A DNA stretch of 64,000 nt from Opitutaceae bacterium (GCA_028688225.1 JAQTYQ010000004.1:1-64000); one strand, 5' to 3'. Counted from the stretch's first letter, positions 17,951 to 26,912 are shown. The notes: generated by a model from the sequence alone, not told the origin. Program-made: numbers and translations.

Positions 17951-17969
17951 GCCGCCCGCAGCGGGCGGC
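17951..17969. repeat. Perfect 9-bp palindrome between flgB and cheR
   Basis: GCCGCCCGC and GCGGGCGGC flank a single A in the divergent intergenic region. It could insulate the two promoters or be an activator site; nothing in the sequence decides which. Confidence 0.35.
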
Positions 17970-18050
17970 GCCCGGCCTCCGGGGAAAATATTGCCGGCCG
18001 GCGGAACGCAGCCCGCGCCCGGCGCCGCCGCTTCATTAATGCGCCAACGG

Positions 18051-18058
18051 ACCGATAT
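18051..18058 (+). promoter_or_regulatory. Possible sigma-28 -10 element before cheR
   Basis: ACCGATAT is identical to the -10 octamer of the clear promoter at 33119-33145 and lies 15 bases before the cheR ATG. The matching -35 (TTCATTAA at 18032-18039) is poor, so this is weaker than the other sites. Confidence 0.35.
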
Positions 18059-18073
18059 CAGATTCAACCCCGT

Positions 18074-18913
18074 ATGCGGGCAAGCGACTATGAGTTTATT
18101 CGTCATCTCGTTTACGAACGCAGCCGGATAGATCTTGGACCCGACAAGCGGGAACTGGTATCCGCGCGCCTCGGTAAGCGCGTCCGGGCGACGCGGTTCG
18201 CGTCGATCGCGGACTATTGCCTGTTTCTGCGCAGCGAGGCGCCGGAGGACGAGGTTGCCAATCTCATCGACGCAGTCTCGACGAACCACACGTATTTTTT
18301 CCGTGAGAGCAGCCACTTTGACTTTCTGCGCACGGTGGCGCTCCCGGATCTGGCGGGCCGCCGGCGCCAGACGTACTGGCCACAACTGCGCCTCTGGAGC
18401 GCCGCCTGTTCGAGCGGGGAGGAGCCCTATTCGCTGGCCATCGTGCTCGCCGAGGCGCTGCCCGCGCTGGCGGCCGACTGGTCGTGGCGCATCGAGGCCA
18501 CGGACATCTCCCGGCGCGTCCTGGCGCAGGCGCAGGCCGCCATCTATGACGAGAAGGCCGTGAGCCGAATGCCCCCCGACATCATCCAGCGCTATTTCCA
18601 ACGCGGCTATGGGCCCCAGGAAGGCAACTATCGCGCCAAGCGGTTCCTCCAGGAGCGCGTTTTCTTCGCGCAGCTCAATCTGGTGGGCGACGCTCTCCCC
18701 TTTTCCGAGCCGTTCCAGGTGATCTTCTGCCGCAACGTCATGATCTATTTCGACCGACCGACCCAAGAGGAGCTGGTCCACCGGCTCGCCCGGCAGCTGG
18801 TGCCGGGCGGCTATCTGTTTGTCGGACATTCCGAGAGTCTCACGGGTGTCCGGCATCCGCTGCAGTCGGTGCATCCGGCGGTCTACCGCCGGCCGCCCGC
18901 CGCCCGCCCATGA
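18074..18913 (+). CDS. cheR: Chemotaxis protein methyltransferase CheR
   Basis: CheR transfers methyl groups from SAM to glutamates of chemoreceptors, setting adaptation. The 279-residue product has the N-terminal helical domain (residues 1-75) and the SAM-binding domain with the family motifs NHTYFFRESSHFDFL, LWSAACSSGEEPYSLAI and VIFCRNVMIYFD. Length is standard. It begins the plus-strand chemotaxis cluster and overlaps cheB by four bases. Confidence 0.97.
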   Translation: MRASDYEFIRHLVYERSRIDLGPDKRELVSARLGKRVRATRFASIADYCLFLRSEAPEDEVANLIDAVSTNHTYFFRESSHFDFLRTVALPDLAGRRRQTYWPQLRLWSAACSSGEEPYSLAIVLAEALPALAADWSWRIEATDISRRVLAQAQAAIYDEKAVSRMPPDIIQRYFQRGYGPQEGNYRAKRFLQERVFFAQLNLVGDALPFSEPFQVIFCRNVMIYFDRPTQEELVHRLARQLVPGGYLFVGHSESLTGVRHPLQSVHPAVYRRPPAARP

Positions 18914-19980
18914 ACCCGCCGAAGATTCGTGTCCTGGTCGTCGACGACTCCGCCGTCGTCCGCAAGCTGGTGAGCACGGCGCTGGCCGCCGATCCGGAGA
19001 TCGAGGTGGTAGGAACGGCGGTCGACCCGTACGCGGCGCGCGACCAGATCGTCGCCCTCGCCCCCGACGTCCTCACGCTCGACCTGGAGATGCCCCGGAT
19101 GGACGGGCTGACGTTCCTGCGGATCCTGATGGCGCAGCGGCCGATGCCGGTCGTGGTGATGAGTTCGTTGACCCAGAACGGTTCGGACTGCGCTTGGGAG
19201 GCCTTGCGGCTGGGGGCGGTCGATGTGCTGGGCAAGCCCGGCGGGGTCTGGTCCATGGGCGACTTCGGGCCCCAGCTCGCGGCCAAAGTGAAGGCCGCGG
19301 CCGGCGCGCGGCTGCACCCAATGCCGGACGGCGCGCCGCCGATCTCGGGCGTTGTCGCGCCGCGGCACCCGCGCGCGCTGATCCTCCTCGGCGCCTCGAC
19401 CGGGGGCACCGAGGCGCTGCGCGCGGTGCTGACGCGGCTGCCGGACGGGCTGCCGCCCATCGCCATCGTGCAACACATCCCGGCGGTCTTTTCGCGGGCT
19501 TTTGCCGAGCGGCTTGACCAGATGTGCGCATTCAAGGTCGTGGAGGCCCGCGACGGCGATGTGCTTCGTCCGGGCGAGGCCTATGTCGCGCCGGGGGATT
19601 TCCACCTGCTGCTGCGGTGGCAGGATGAGCATTACCGGGCGCAGGTCGTTGCGGGGCCGCCGGTGTGGCATCAACGGCCGGCCGTGGACCTGCTGCTGAA
19701 ATCGGCGGCCGACGCGGGGGCGGGAGCCCGGACCATCGCCGGAGTGCTGACCGGGATGGGCAAGGACGGCGCCGAGGGCCTGCTGCGCCTGCGGGATCGC
19801 GGGGCGATCACCTTCGCCCAGGACGAAGCGACGAGCGTCGTCTACGGCATGCCGCGCGTGGCCTGGGAAACCGGCGCCGCCCAGCGGCAGGTGGCGCTCA
19901 CCCGCATGCCGGAATTCATCTGCCGCCAAGTGGAGTCCCTCGGCACCCGCCGGGCGGCCGCGCCCTCCCTCCGCCCATGA
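18910..19980 (+). CDS. cheB: Chemotaxis response regulator and methylesterase CheB
   Basis: CheB removes methyl groups from receptors and deamidates them. The 356-residue product has an N-terminal receiver with the phospho-acceptor at D58 (VLTLDLEMPRMDG). A C-terminal esterase domain shows the catalytic triad context: ILLGASTGGTEAL (Ser), IAIVQHIPAVFS (His) and GVLTGMGKDGAEGL (Asp). The ATG overlaps the cheR stop and its own stop overlaps the next gene (ATGA), so all three are coupled. Confidence 0.97.
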   Translation: MNPPKIRVLVVDDSAVVRKLVSTALAADPEIEVVGTAVDPYAARDQIVALAPDVLTLDLEMPRMDGLTFLRILMAQRPMPVVVMSSLTQNGSDCAWEALRLGAVDVLGKPGGVWSMGDFGPQLAAKVKAAAGARLHPMPDGAPPISGVVAPRHPRALILLGASTGGTEALRAVLTRLPDGLPPIAIVQHIPAVFSRAFAERLDQMCAFKVVEARDGDVLRPGEAYVAPGDFHLLLRWQDEHYRAQVVAGPPVWHQRPAVDLLLKSAADAGAGARTIAGVLTGMGKDGAEGLLRLRDRGAITFAQDEATSVVYGMPRVAWETGAAQRQVALTRMPEFICRQVESLGTRRAAAPSLRP

Positions 19981-21242
19981 GCCCGCCGCCGTCCAACCTG
20001 CCCCTGCTCATCGTCGACGACGAGGCCATCGTCCTCCAGACGCTCAAGGAGACCCTGGAGCGCGAGGGATTCCCGGTCGTCACCTCCCAGCGTGCGCGCA
20101 AGGCGATCGAGATCATGGCCGGGCGCGAATTTTCGGTCATCATTTCCGATCAGCGCATGCCCGAGATGAGCGGCCTGGAGTTTCTGGTCGAGTGCAAGAA
20201 ACTGCAGCCGCACGCCTCGCGCATCCTCATCACGGCCGTGCTGTCGCTGCCGACGATCATCGATTCGATCAACAAGGGCGAAATCTTCCGCTTCCTCACC
20301 AAGCCCTGGTTGCGCGAGGAGCTGATCGCGACCGTCAAAAACGCCGTCAACCGCTACGAGCTCATCCAGCACAACGCCGTGCTGCAGCGGGAGACCCAGC
20401 GGCTCAACACCGAGCTGACGGCCGCCAACCAGGCGCTCGCGGTCCAGGTGCGCGATCTCGAACTGCAGCGGCAGGCCCTCGATCACGCCAACCGCGAGCT
20501 GGCGCTGCGGTATGACCGGTCGCTCGACCTGTGCTGCCGGATTCTGACCATGTTCGATCCGCTGCTGGGCGGCCAGACCAAGGCCATGGTGGAAATCGCC
20601 GGGAAGATGGCGCAGACGGAGTATTTCCAGGAGGAGGAGCGGCAGGTGCTGCGCATCGCCGCCTGGCTCTGCGATCTCGGACTGATCGGCGTGCCCCGGG
20701 ACCTGTTGCGGACATTCCGGACCAATCCCGGCGGCCTGGGAGACTACGAACGCACGCTCATCCGCAACCATCCGGTCTACAGCCAGACCCTGGCTTCCTA
20801 TGTCGACGCGCGCGCCCTGGTGGGCGAGACCATCCGGGCGCATCACGAGCGCTTCGACGGGAGCGGGTACCCCGACAGCCTGGCCGGCTATGCCATCCCC
20901 TGGACCGCCCGCTGTCTGGCCGTGGCGGTGGTGTTCGTCGAGAGTGGCCTGCCGAAGGAGCAGGCGGCCGAGCTGGTGCTGGGCGAATCCGGCCGCGCGC
21001 TTGATCCGGAAGCCGTGCGGCTCTTCCTCAAAGTGACCCAGCTGGTCGAGTTGCCGCGCCAGGTGCGCGAAGTCATGCTGGAAGAGCTGCAGCCGGGCAT
21101 GGTGCTGGCGGGCGGCATCTATAGTCCGCACGGCCTGCTGCTGATCAGCGAGGGGATGATGCTCACGCCCGGCACCATCGCCAAAATCCGGAGCCACAAC
21201 CTGGTTGCACCGATCAACCAGCGCCTGCTGGTGCTGTCCTGA
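19977..21242 (+). CDS. Response regulator with degenerate HD-GYP domain
   Basis: The 421-residue product has a receiver domain (acidic pocket D14/D15, acceptor D58 in VIISDQRMPEMSG), a coiled-coil linker (about residues 115-180) and an HD-GYP-like output domain. The GYP part is preserved (HHERFDGSGYP, residues 289-299). In the metal-binding HD pair, however, the His is replaced by Cys (WLCDLGLIG, C232-D233), and the usual GK after it is missing. Canonical HD-GYP proteins hydrolyse cyclic di-GMP; this one may bind it without cleaving. The start ATG overlaps the cheB stop, pointing to a role in chemotaxis output. The catalytic loss is inferred. Confidence 0.86.
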   Translation: MSPPPSNLPLLIVDDEAIVLQTLKETLEREGFPVVTSQRARKAIEIMAGREFSVIISDQRMPEMSGLEFLVECKKLQPHASRILITAVLSLPTIIDSINKGEIFRFLTKPWLREELIATVKNAVNRYELIQHNAVLQRETQRLNTELTAANQALAVQVRDLELQRQALDHANRELALRYDRSLDLCCRILTMFDPLLGGQTKAMVEIAGKMAQTEYFQEEERQVLRIAAWLCDLGLIGVPRDLLRTFRTNPGGLGDYERTLIRNHPVYSQTLASYVDARALVGETIRAHHERFDGSGYPDSLAGYAIPWTARCLAVAVVFVESGLPKEQAAELVLGESGRALDPEAVRLFLKVTQLVELPRQVREVMLEELQPGMVLAGGIYSPHGLLLISEGMMLTPGTIAKIRSHNLVAPINQRLLVLS

Positions 21243-21277
21243 GCCGCGGTCACGCACCCCGGCCCCGATCGGCCCGC

Positions 21278-21304
21278 TCAAGTTGGAAGGGAGGCGTCCG
21301 TCTT
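21278..21304 (+). promoter_or_regulatory. Possible sigma-28 promoter before cheD
   Basis: TCAAGTTG-N11-TCCGTCTT. The -35 is a full match to the local pattern; the -10 keeps only CCG and one T. It is 33 bases before the preferred cheD ATG. Confidence 0.4.
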
Positions 21305-21337
21305 AGGAGATGGCGCCCCGCCGTGTCGATTTCCTCT

Positions 21338-21862
21338 ATGCCCGGATCTTCCACCATCGCCTCGCTCTTCCCGCAACGCGTGATTATCGGCGTCGGCGAA
21401 CTGGCGGCCTCCAACGACCCGAGTCTGACGCTGAGCACCTATGCGCTTGGTTCCTGCGTGGGCGTCGTGGCCTTCGATGCGCAGGTGCACGTGGGCGGCA
21501 TCCTCCATCTCATGCTGCCCGACTCGACGATTGCGCCCGAGCGGGCGGCGGCGCAGCCGGCAATGTTTGCCGACACCGGGTTTCCCCGGCTGCTGCGCGA
21601 CCTGACCGGCCTGCAGGCCGCGCCCCACCGCCTGAAGCTCTTTCTGGCCGGCGGGGCGTCGGTGCTGCATGGCGTCGACCCGTTTCAAATCGGCGAACGC
21701 AACCTGCGGGCCGTGCGCCAGCTCGTGCAGCAGAACAGCCTGGCAGTATCCGGGGCTGATCTCGGCGGGACGGTCAACCGCACCGTGCACCTGCAGATCG
21801 CCACCGGGCGCGTGACCTGGCGCCTGCCCGACTGCCGCGAGAGCACGATCATGCTCGATTGA
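21338..21862 (+). CDS. cheD: Chemoreceptor glutamine deamidase CheD
   Basis: CheD deamidates receptor glutamines and in some bacteria stimulates CheC/CheX-type phosphatases. The product is about 174 residues, with the family motif LSTYALGSCVGVVAFD carrying the active-site Cys, then VHVGGILHLMLPDS and FLAGGASVL. I use the ATG of PGSSTIASLFPQ. A GTG 15 bases upstream, in frame, is an alternative. It follows the HD-GYP regulator by about 95 bases. Confidence 0.93.
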   Translation: MPGSSTIASLFPQRVIIGVGELAASNDPSLTLSTYALGSCVGVVAFDAQVHVGGILHLMLPDSTIAPERAAAQPAMFADTGFPRLLRDLTGLQAAPHRLKLFLAGGASVLHGVDPFQIGERNLRAVRQLVQQNSLAVSGADLGGTVNRTVHLQIATGRVTWRLPDCRESTIMLD

Positions 21863-21883
21863 AGCGCGGCCGGCGCCGCCGGT

Positions 21884-22756
21884 TCAGAAAGCCACCGGGC
21901 CGCAGGTCAGGCGGTTCTGCAGCACGTTCCGGGCGCGCTCCAGCACCACCGGCAGGGCCTGGTTGAGCAATTCCGGCGTGAAGCCCCAGGCGAGCAGGAA
22001 GTCGCCGTCGAGCGCAAAGAGGAAACCGTCCTCGGTGACGCCGGCGCCCATGGCGGTGGCGAGATAATGCGCGGCATGGAGGGTCGCCAGCAGTGGTTTC
22101 ATCGCATCGGGGGCCTGCGCGGGCCGCACTTGAAAGGTGGCCGCCGCCACGAGCGAGGGCGGGAAGCGCCAATGCTGCAGAAGCCGGGTGCCGGCGTCGG
22201 CATAGTCGTAGCCGAGCACGCTGCGCTCGGCCTGGGTCCAGGGGCACGCCTGCGCCTGCTGGAAAGCGCGGATCGCGCCGAACCATGCGCCGCACGCATG
22301 CGCGATGGCCAGTTTGCCGACGGTGCACACGAGGCCCGCGGTGTAAGCCTGCCCGGGATCCGCCTGGCGGCTGCATTCCGCCAGGTGCTCGGCGGCGATG
22401 GCGCGGCACAGCGCGTGCCGGCAGAAATCCCCGGCTTCCCAGCGGTAGCCGTCCGCCGTATGATTCATCCAGCGGCCGGCCAGCGACAGGACCGCGAGGC
22501 GGTAGATTTCCCGCCGGCCGAGACGAAAGATGGCTTCGCTCAGGCGGTCGATCGGTTCGGCGGAGGCGAAATAGGTCGAATTGGCGAGACGCAGGGTCGA
22601 GCTGGCGAGCGTCGGATCGATCCGGATGATGGCCTCGAGTTCGTCCGAGGGGCGGTCGTCCCGGGCCAGGGCGGCGCTCAGTCGCGGCAGCAGCTGCGGG
22701 GCGCAGGGCAGCCGCAGCGCCAGGGCGCAGACATCGTCGAAGGTGGGCGGTGTCAT
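21884..22756 (-). CDS. HDOD-domain signalling protein
   Basis: The 290-residue product is a single HDOD domain: LPCAPQLLPRLSAAL, then IIRIDPTLASSTLRLANS and IDRLSEAIFRLGRREI are typical of the family. HDOD domains are non-catalytic relatives of HD hydrolases. Here the HD pair is absent (LVCTVGKLAIAHA). The gene lies 11 bases downstream of cheA on the same strand, so it is probably cotranscribed with cheA and acts in the same signalling circuit. Its molecular partner is unknown. Confidence 0.87.
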   Translation of the reverse strand: MTPPTFDDVCALALRLPCAPQLLPRLSAALARDDRPSDELEAIIRIDPTLASSTLRLANSTYFASAEPIDRLSEAIFRLGRREIYRLAVLSLAGRWMNHTADGYRWEAGDFCRHALCRAIAAEHLAECSRQADPGQAYTAGLVCTVGKLAIAHACGAWFGAIRAFQQAQACPWTQAERSVLGYDYADAGTRLLQHWRFPPSLVAAATFQVRPAQAPDAMKPLLATLHAAHYLATAMGAGVTEDGFLFALDGDFLLAWGFTPELLNQALPVVLERARNVLQNRLTCGPVAF

Positions 22757-22767
22757 CGGGGCGCCCG

Positions 22768-24861
22768 TCACGCCGCTTGGAACAGCGACACGGGATCGAG
22801 GATGAGGGCGATGTTCCCGTCGCCCAGGATGGCCCCGCCGGCGACACCGGGCAGCTGCTGCAGGTAGCCGCCGAGGTTTTTGATCACGACCTCCTGCTTG
22901 GCCAGCATGGCGTCCACGAGCAGCGCGCGCGATTTGCCCGCGACGTCGACGACCACGACGATCCCGTCGGCGGGGTTTTCGACCGCGTGCGGGATCGCGA
23001 ATTGTCGGTGCAGGCGGTGCAGGGGCAGGATCCGGCCCCGGAGATCGAGCACCTCCACCGTGCCGTGGACGGTGACGAGAGCCTCCGGCGGCGGCCGCAG
23101 CGCCATTTTCACCGCGGTGCTCGGCAGGATGAAACGGTCGCCGCCGACCGTGACCACCAGGCCGTCGATGATGGCCATGGTGAGCGGCAGCCGGATGCGG
23201 AAGGTCGAACCCCGTCCGGCCTCGGTCTCGATCTCGATCAACCCGCGCAGGCGTTCGATGTTGCGCCGGACCACGTCCATGCCGACGCCGCGGCCGGAGA
23301 CCGCGGTCACCTTTTCCGCGGTGGAGAATCCGGGCAGGAAAATGAGGTTGAGGATCTCCTCGCGGGACAGCTCGACGCCGGCGGCCACCAGGCCGAGCCC
23401 CCGCGCCTTGGCCAGGATCTTGCCCGGGTCGATCCCCCGGCCGTCGTCGCTCAGTTCGATGATCACGTGGCTGCCTTCGTGGCGGGCCATGAGGTGCACG
23501 GTGCCGGAATCGGGTTTGCCGGCGGACACCCGCTCGGCCGGCGGCTCCAGGCCGTGGTCGAGGGCGTTGCGCACCATGTGCGTGAGCGGATCGGCGATCT
23601 CCTCGACGACCGTGCGGTCGAGCTCGGTCTCGCCGCCGCTGACCAGGAAGGCGACGCGCCGGCCGCATTCGCGGGCGAGGTCGCGGGCCAGGCGCTCCAT
23701 CCGCTGGAACGTCGGCTTGATCGGAATCATGCGCACTGCCATGGCGGTGTTCTGCAGTTCCTTTGTGATGCGGGAGAGCTGCGCCAGATCGCGCTGGATG
23801 GCGCCGGTTCCGTCGGTGCCGGCCATCCGCGAGCTGACGAGGAGCTGGCTCTGCACGATCACGAGTTCGCCGACCACGTCCATGAGCGTGTCGAGCTTCT
23901 CGGTGTTGACCCGCACCGTCGTGGCGGACCCGATCCGCATGGCGGGGCCGGTGGCGGCCGGGGTCGCCGGCCCGGTCGCCGCGGGTGCGGGGTCGGCCGC
24001 GGGAAAGGCGAGGGGAACGACGGGGGACGCGGGCGGCGCGGCGGCGGCGGGCCCGGCGGCGGCGGTGCAGCGCTTCACTGCGGCGATGAGTCCGGCCACC
24101 GGGATCACCCGGTCCGGCAGCCGGCCGTGTTCCAGGGCCGCGGTGATCTGCCCGACCAGGGACTGCAGCGCGTCGCGGCTCTGCAACACCTGGGTGACGA
24201 TTTCCGAATTAAGCCGGAGCTTCTGGTGGCGGACCAGGTCGAGCAGGGACTCGACCTCGTGCGCCAGCGTGTGCATGGGCTTGAGGTGAAGAAAGCCGGC
24301 CACGCCCTTGATTGTGTGAAAGGAGCGAAAAATGGCGTTCAGAGCCTCGGGATCCTCCGGCCGCTGTTCGAGCGCCAGCAGGGCCGCCTCGATTTGCTGC
24401 AGATGGTCCAGCGCCTCGGCGTGAAATTCGATCAGCAGCTCGCGGTTTTCCTCCAGGTGCAGGTCGAGCAGTTCATCCGCGGGGACGGGTGCGCCCGGCG
24501 CCTCGGCGGGCCCGGCGGCTTCCGGTGGCGCGGCGGCCTGCTCCGCGAACGGCGGGAGCGGCCGGTCCAGGCGGGCTGCCTCCAGCGCCTTCGGCAGCCA
24601 GTCGACGAGGCGGCACAAGGCGGAGTGCGTCGGGGCGTCGAAGGGTTGGGCGCCGTCCAGCCGCACTTCCAGTTGATGGCGGATGCCCTCGACCGGCGCG
24701 GCGATGGCGGGAGCCGCTGCCAGCAGCAGCGCCAGATCGCCGAGCAGGCTGAAGGCGGGGATCAGGCCGTCGTCGCGTCCGGGTTGTGCGAGCAAGGATT
24801 CGCTCGCCAGCCGGCTGACGAGATCGTCGGCGCTGCCGAATGTTTCTGCGGAAAAAGCCAT
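22768..24861 (-). CDS. cheA: Chemotaxis histidine kinase CheA
   Basis: CheA passes receptor signals to CheY and CheB by phosphotransfer. The 697-residue product has an atypical head of about 130 residues. The Hpt domain follows, with the acceptor H182 in FRSFHTIKGVAGFLHL, then an Ala/Pro linker, the dimerisation domain (KLDTLMDVVGELVIVQSQL) and an ATPase domain with HMVRNALDHGLE, SDDGRGID and SGRGVGMDVV. A C-terminal CheW-like domain completes it. In enteric CheA the Hpt is at the very N-terminus; here it is internal. A strong sigma-28 promoter precedes the gene. Confidence 0.96.
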   Translation of the reverse strand: MAFSAETFGSADDLVSRLASESLLAQPGRDDGLIPAFSLLGDLALLLAAAPAIAAPVEGIRHQLEVRLDGAQPFDAPTHSALCRLVDWLPKALEAARLDRPLPPFAEQAAAPPEAAGPAEAPGAPVPADELLDLHLEENRELLIEFHAEALDHLQQIEAALLALEQRPEDPEALNAIFRSFHTIKGVAGFLHLKPMHTLAHEVESLLDLVRHQKLRLNSEIVTQVLQSRDALQSLVGQITAALEHGRLPDRVIPVAGLIAAVKRCTAAAGPAAAAPPASPVVPLAFPAADPAPAATGPATPAATGPAMRIGSATTVRVNTEKLDTLMDVVGELVIVQSQLLVSSRMAGTDGTGAIQRDLAQLSRITKELQNTAMAVRMIPIKPTFQRMERLARDLARECGRRVAFLVSGGETELDRTVVEEIADPLTHMVRNALDHGLEPPAERVSAGKPDSGTVHLMARHEGSHVIIELSDDGRGIDPGKILAKARGLGLVAAGVELSREEILNLIFLPGFSTAEKVTAVSGRGVGMDVVRRNIERLRGLIEIETEAGRGSTFRIRLPLTMAIIDGLVVTVGGDRFILPSTAVKMALRPPPEALVTVHGTVEVLDLRGRILPLHRLHRQFAIPHAVENPADGIVVVVDVAGKSRALLVDAMLAKQEVVIKNLGGYLQQLPGVAGGAILGDGNIALILDPVSLFQAA

Positions 24862-24885
24862 GGCCGAGGGATTTGGCTCTCCTGT

Positions 24886-24912
24886 TCATCGGCAGAACCG
24901 GGACGGAGTTTA
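24886..24912 (-). promoter_or_regulatory. Sigma-28 promoter of cheA
   Basis: Minus-strand reading gives TAAACTCC-N11-GCCGATGA, close to the flagellar sigma-28 consensus TAAAGTTT-N11-GCCGATAA with the exact spacing. It lies 25 bases before the cheA ATG. Confidence 0.8.
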
Positions 24913-24976
24913 GATCGGTTGCGGCCCCGGGGGCGCCGGGATCGATGACGGGAGGCGCGAGTGGTCGCGCCGGAGG

Positions 24977-25003
24977 TTAATTTCCGCCCGAAACGGCCGA
25001 TAC
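24977..25003 (+). promoter_or_regulatory. Sigma-28 promoter of cheX
   Basis: TTAATTTC-N11-GCCGATAC, with a near-perfect -10 and exact spacing, 31 bases before the cheX ATG. It is divergent from the cheA promoter 64 bases away. Confidence 0.68.
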
Positions 25004-25034
25004 GATCTGTCAACGCCGCGCGCGCCCTTCCTGC

Positions 25035-25580
25035 ATGCCCTCGCTCGAATGTATTTCCGACCAGGCGATCAAGAGCCATATCACTCGTGCCGTCCACGAG
25101 GTCTTTACGACCATGCTGGGCCAGAATCCCCGGCCGATGGAGGGGGCGAGCGAGACCGGCGGGCAACCGTGGCCGCCCCTGTCCACGCGCGAAGGGGTGC
25201 ATCCGCCGCATATCGTCGGCACGGTGGGGTTCATCGGCGAAGTCAACGGCCTGATTTACCTCTACCTGCCGGAACCCTTTGCCCGGCTCGCGACCTGCCG
25301 GCTGCTCGGCCTCGACCAGGGCGACCTCGGCCAGGGCAATGAGGAGGCAGCGATCAACGACGCCATCGGGGAACTCACCAACATGACCGTCGGGGTGTTC
25401 AAAAACGGATTGTGCGACTCGGGCTATTCCTGCCGGCTCACGATCCCGTCGATCCTCCGGGGCCGCGATTTCTGCATCGAACCGGTCAAGTCGGTTCTGC
25501 GTCGGGTCTTCTATTTCGACTGCGCGGGCCATCGGGTTGTGACCGATCTCCTGATGAAATTCGGCGATTCCTCTCCGTAA
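25035..25580 (+). CDS. cheX: Chemotaxis phosphatase CheX
   Basis: CheX dephosphorylates CheY-P. The 181-residue product has the family core with the active-site helix pattern E-x2-N as NDAIGELTNMTVGVFKNGL, and a typical beta segment IVGTVGFIGEVNGLIYLYL before it. It lies two bases upstream of a receiver protein, its likely substrate. It has a somewhat extended N-terminus containing STREGVHPPH. No cheC or cheZ is present in the window, so this is the candidate phosphatase. Confidence 0.9.
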   Translation: MPSLECISDQAIKSHITRAVHEVFTTMLGQNPRPMEGASETGGQPWPPLSTREGVHPPHIVGTVGFIGEVNGLIYLYLPEPFARLATCRLLGLDQGDLGQGNEEAAINDAIGELTNMTVGVFKNGLCDSGYSCRLTIPSILRGRDFCIEPVKSVLRRVFYFDCAGHRVVTDLLMKFGDSSP

Positions 25581-25582
25581 CC

Positions 25583-26800
25583 ATGCGCTACCGTATCCTC
25601 ACCGTCGACGACTCCAAGACCGTCCGCATCATCGTGCGGAAGGCGTTCAAGGGCTTTGACTGCGATATTCTGGAAGCGGCCAACGGTGTCGAGGGCCTGG
25701 CCGTGGCCGGCAAAGACGTGCCCGACGTGATCCTGCTGGATGTGACGATGCCGGTGATGGACGGCGTCGAGATGCTGACCAAGCTCAAGGCCGATCCGCA
25801 GTTGAAGGGCATTCCCGTGGTCATGCTCACCGCCGAAGGCGGGCGCGAAAATGTGCTGAAGGTCGCCAAAATCGGCGTGCGCGACTATATCGTCAAGCCG
25901 TTCAAGGAGGATCTGCTCATCGAAAAGCTCGGCCGGATCATCGACCTCAAGCCGCTCAGCGAGGGCCCGGTCAAGGCCAAGTCGATCCTGGATCCCTGCG
26001 ACATCGTCGTGGCCGAGGACAAGCCGGTCATCATCCAGCAGATCCAGGACGGGCTGGCCCACATGCCGTGGACGATCCGCGGGGTGAGCACGACCGGGGA
26101 GGCGGTCGACGCCTGCCAGCGCCAGGTGCCCGACATCTTCCTCATCAGCCTGTCGCTGCCCGACGAGGGCGCGTTCAAGCTGTTCCGCCATCTGCGGACC
26201 AATCTGAAGACGAAGTACACCCCGGTCTTTGCGCTGGTGGTCAAGACCGAGACGTCCGCGCAGCAGCAAGCCCAGCAGATCGGATTTTCCGCGATCATCA
26301 CCAAGCCGATCGAGATTGCCGAACTCGAGGCGAAGATGGCCAAGGCCATGAACCTCGACACCTCCCCGCGCTATTTCACGCTCGAGAAGGATTGCTTTGT
26401 GATGCGGCTGCCGGAGAACTGCTCGCCCATCGTGATCAACGAGGTGTCCAACTACCTCAAGCCCAAGCTGGCCGAGGCGGTCAACGCCGGCATGACGCGC
26501 GCGATCATCGATGTGGAGGAGGTCAAGGGCCTCAACATGACGATCATCAAGCTGCTGTTCCAGACGATGCAAACCTGCCGGGAGCTCGCGATGCAGTTCT
26601 CGCTGGTGGGCAATCCCCAGATCGTCGCCGAATGCAAGGGGTTTGAAGACACGCGCAACTGGTCGTTCTTCGAATCGATGAATGAAGCCCGGGCCTACTT
26701 GGCGGCCAAGGCGCCGCCGGCGCGCGATGGCGCCGAGCCGCGACCGGCATCGCCCGCCACCACCACGGCCACCGCGACACCGGCGACGGCTGGCGCGTAA
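25583..26800 (+). CDS. CheY-like protein with two receiver modules and a STAS-like domain
   Basis: The 405-residue product has an intact receiver (D9/D10, acceptor D53 in VILLDVTMPVMDG, Lys in IVKPFK; residues 1-122). A second receiver-like module (about residues 135-255) lacks the acceptor, having ISLSLPDEG where Asp is expected. The C-terminal domain (about 260-375) resembles STAS, with AIIDVEEVKGLNMTIIKLL and a short Ala/Pro/Thr tail. It immediately follows cheX. It may be the motor-directed CheY, a phosphate sink or an adaptor; sequence does not decide. The start is the ATG two bases after the cheX stop. Confidence 0.85.
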   Translation: MRYRILTVDDSKTVRIIVRKAFKGFDCDILEAANGVEGLAVAGKDVPDVILLDVTMPVMDGVEMLTKLKADPQLKGIPVVMLTAEGGRENVLKVAKIGVRDYIVKPFKEDLLIEKLGRIIDLKPLSEGPVKAKSILDPCDIVVAEDKPVIIQQIQDGLAHMPWTIRGVSTTGEAVDACQRQVPDIFLISLSLPDEGAFKLFRHLRTNLKTKYTPVFALVVKTETSAQQQAQQIGFSAIITKPIEIAELEAKMAKAMNLDTSPRYFTLEKDCFVMRLPENCSPIVINEVSNYLKPKLAEAVNAGMTRAIIDVEEVKGLNMTIIKLLFQTMQTCRELAMQFSLVGNPQIVAECKGFEDTRNWSFFESMNEARAYLAAKAPPARDGAEPRPASPATTTATATPATAGA

Positions 26801-26912
26801 AGGGCGCCCGCCGGCTTGGCCCTCCCGGAAGGAAGAGGAGTCGCCGCCCACGGCGGCCATGGACGGCAATCGTTGCTGACGGCCCTGCCCGCGGCGGACG
26901 GCCAGGCCAGCC

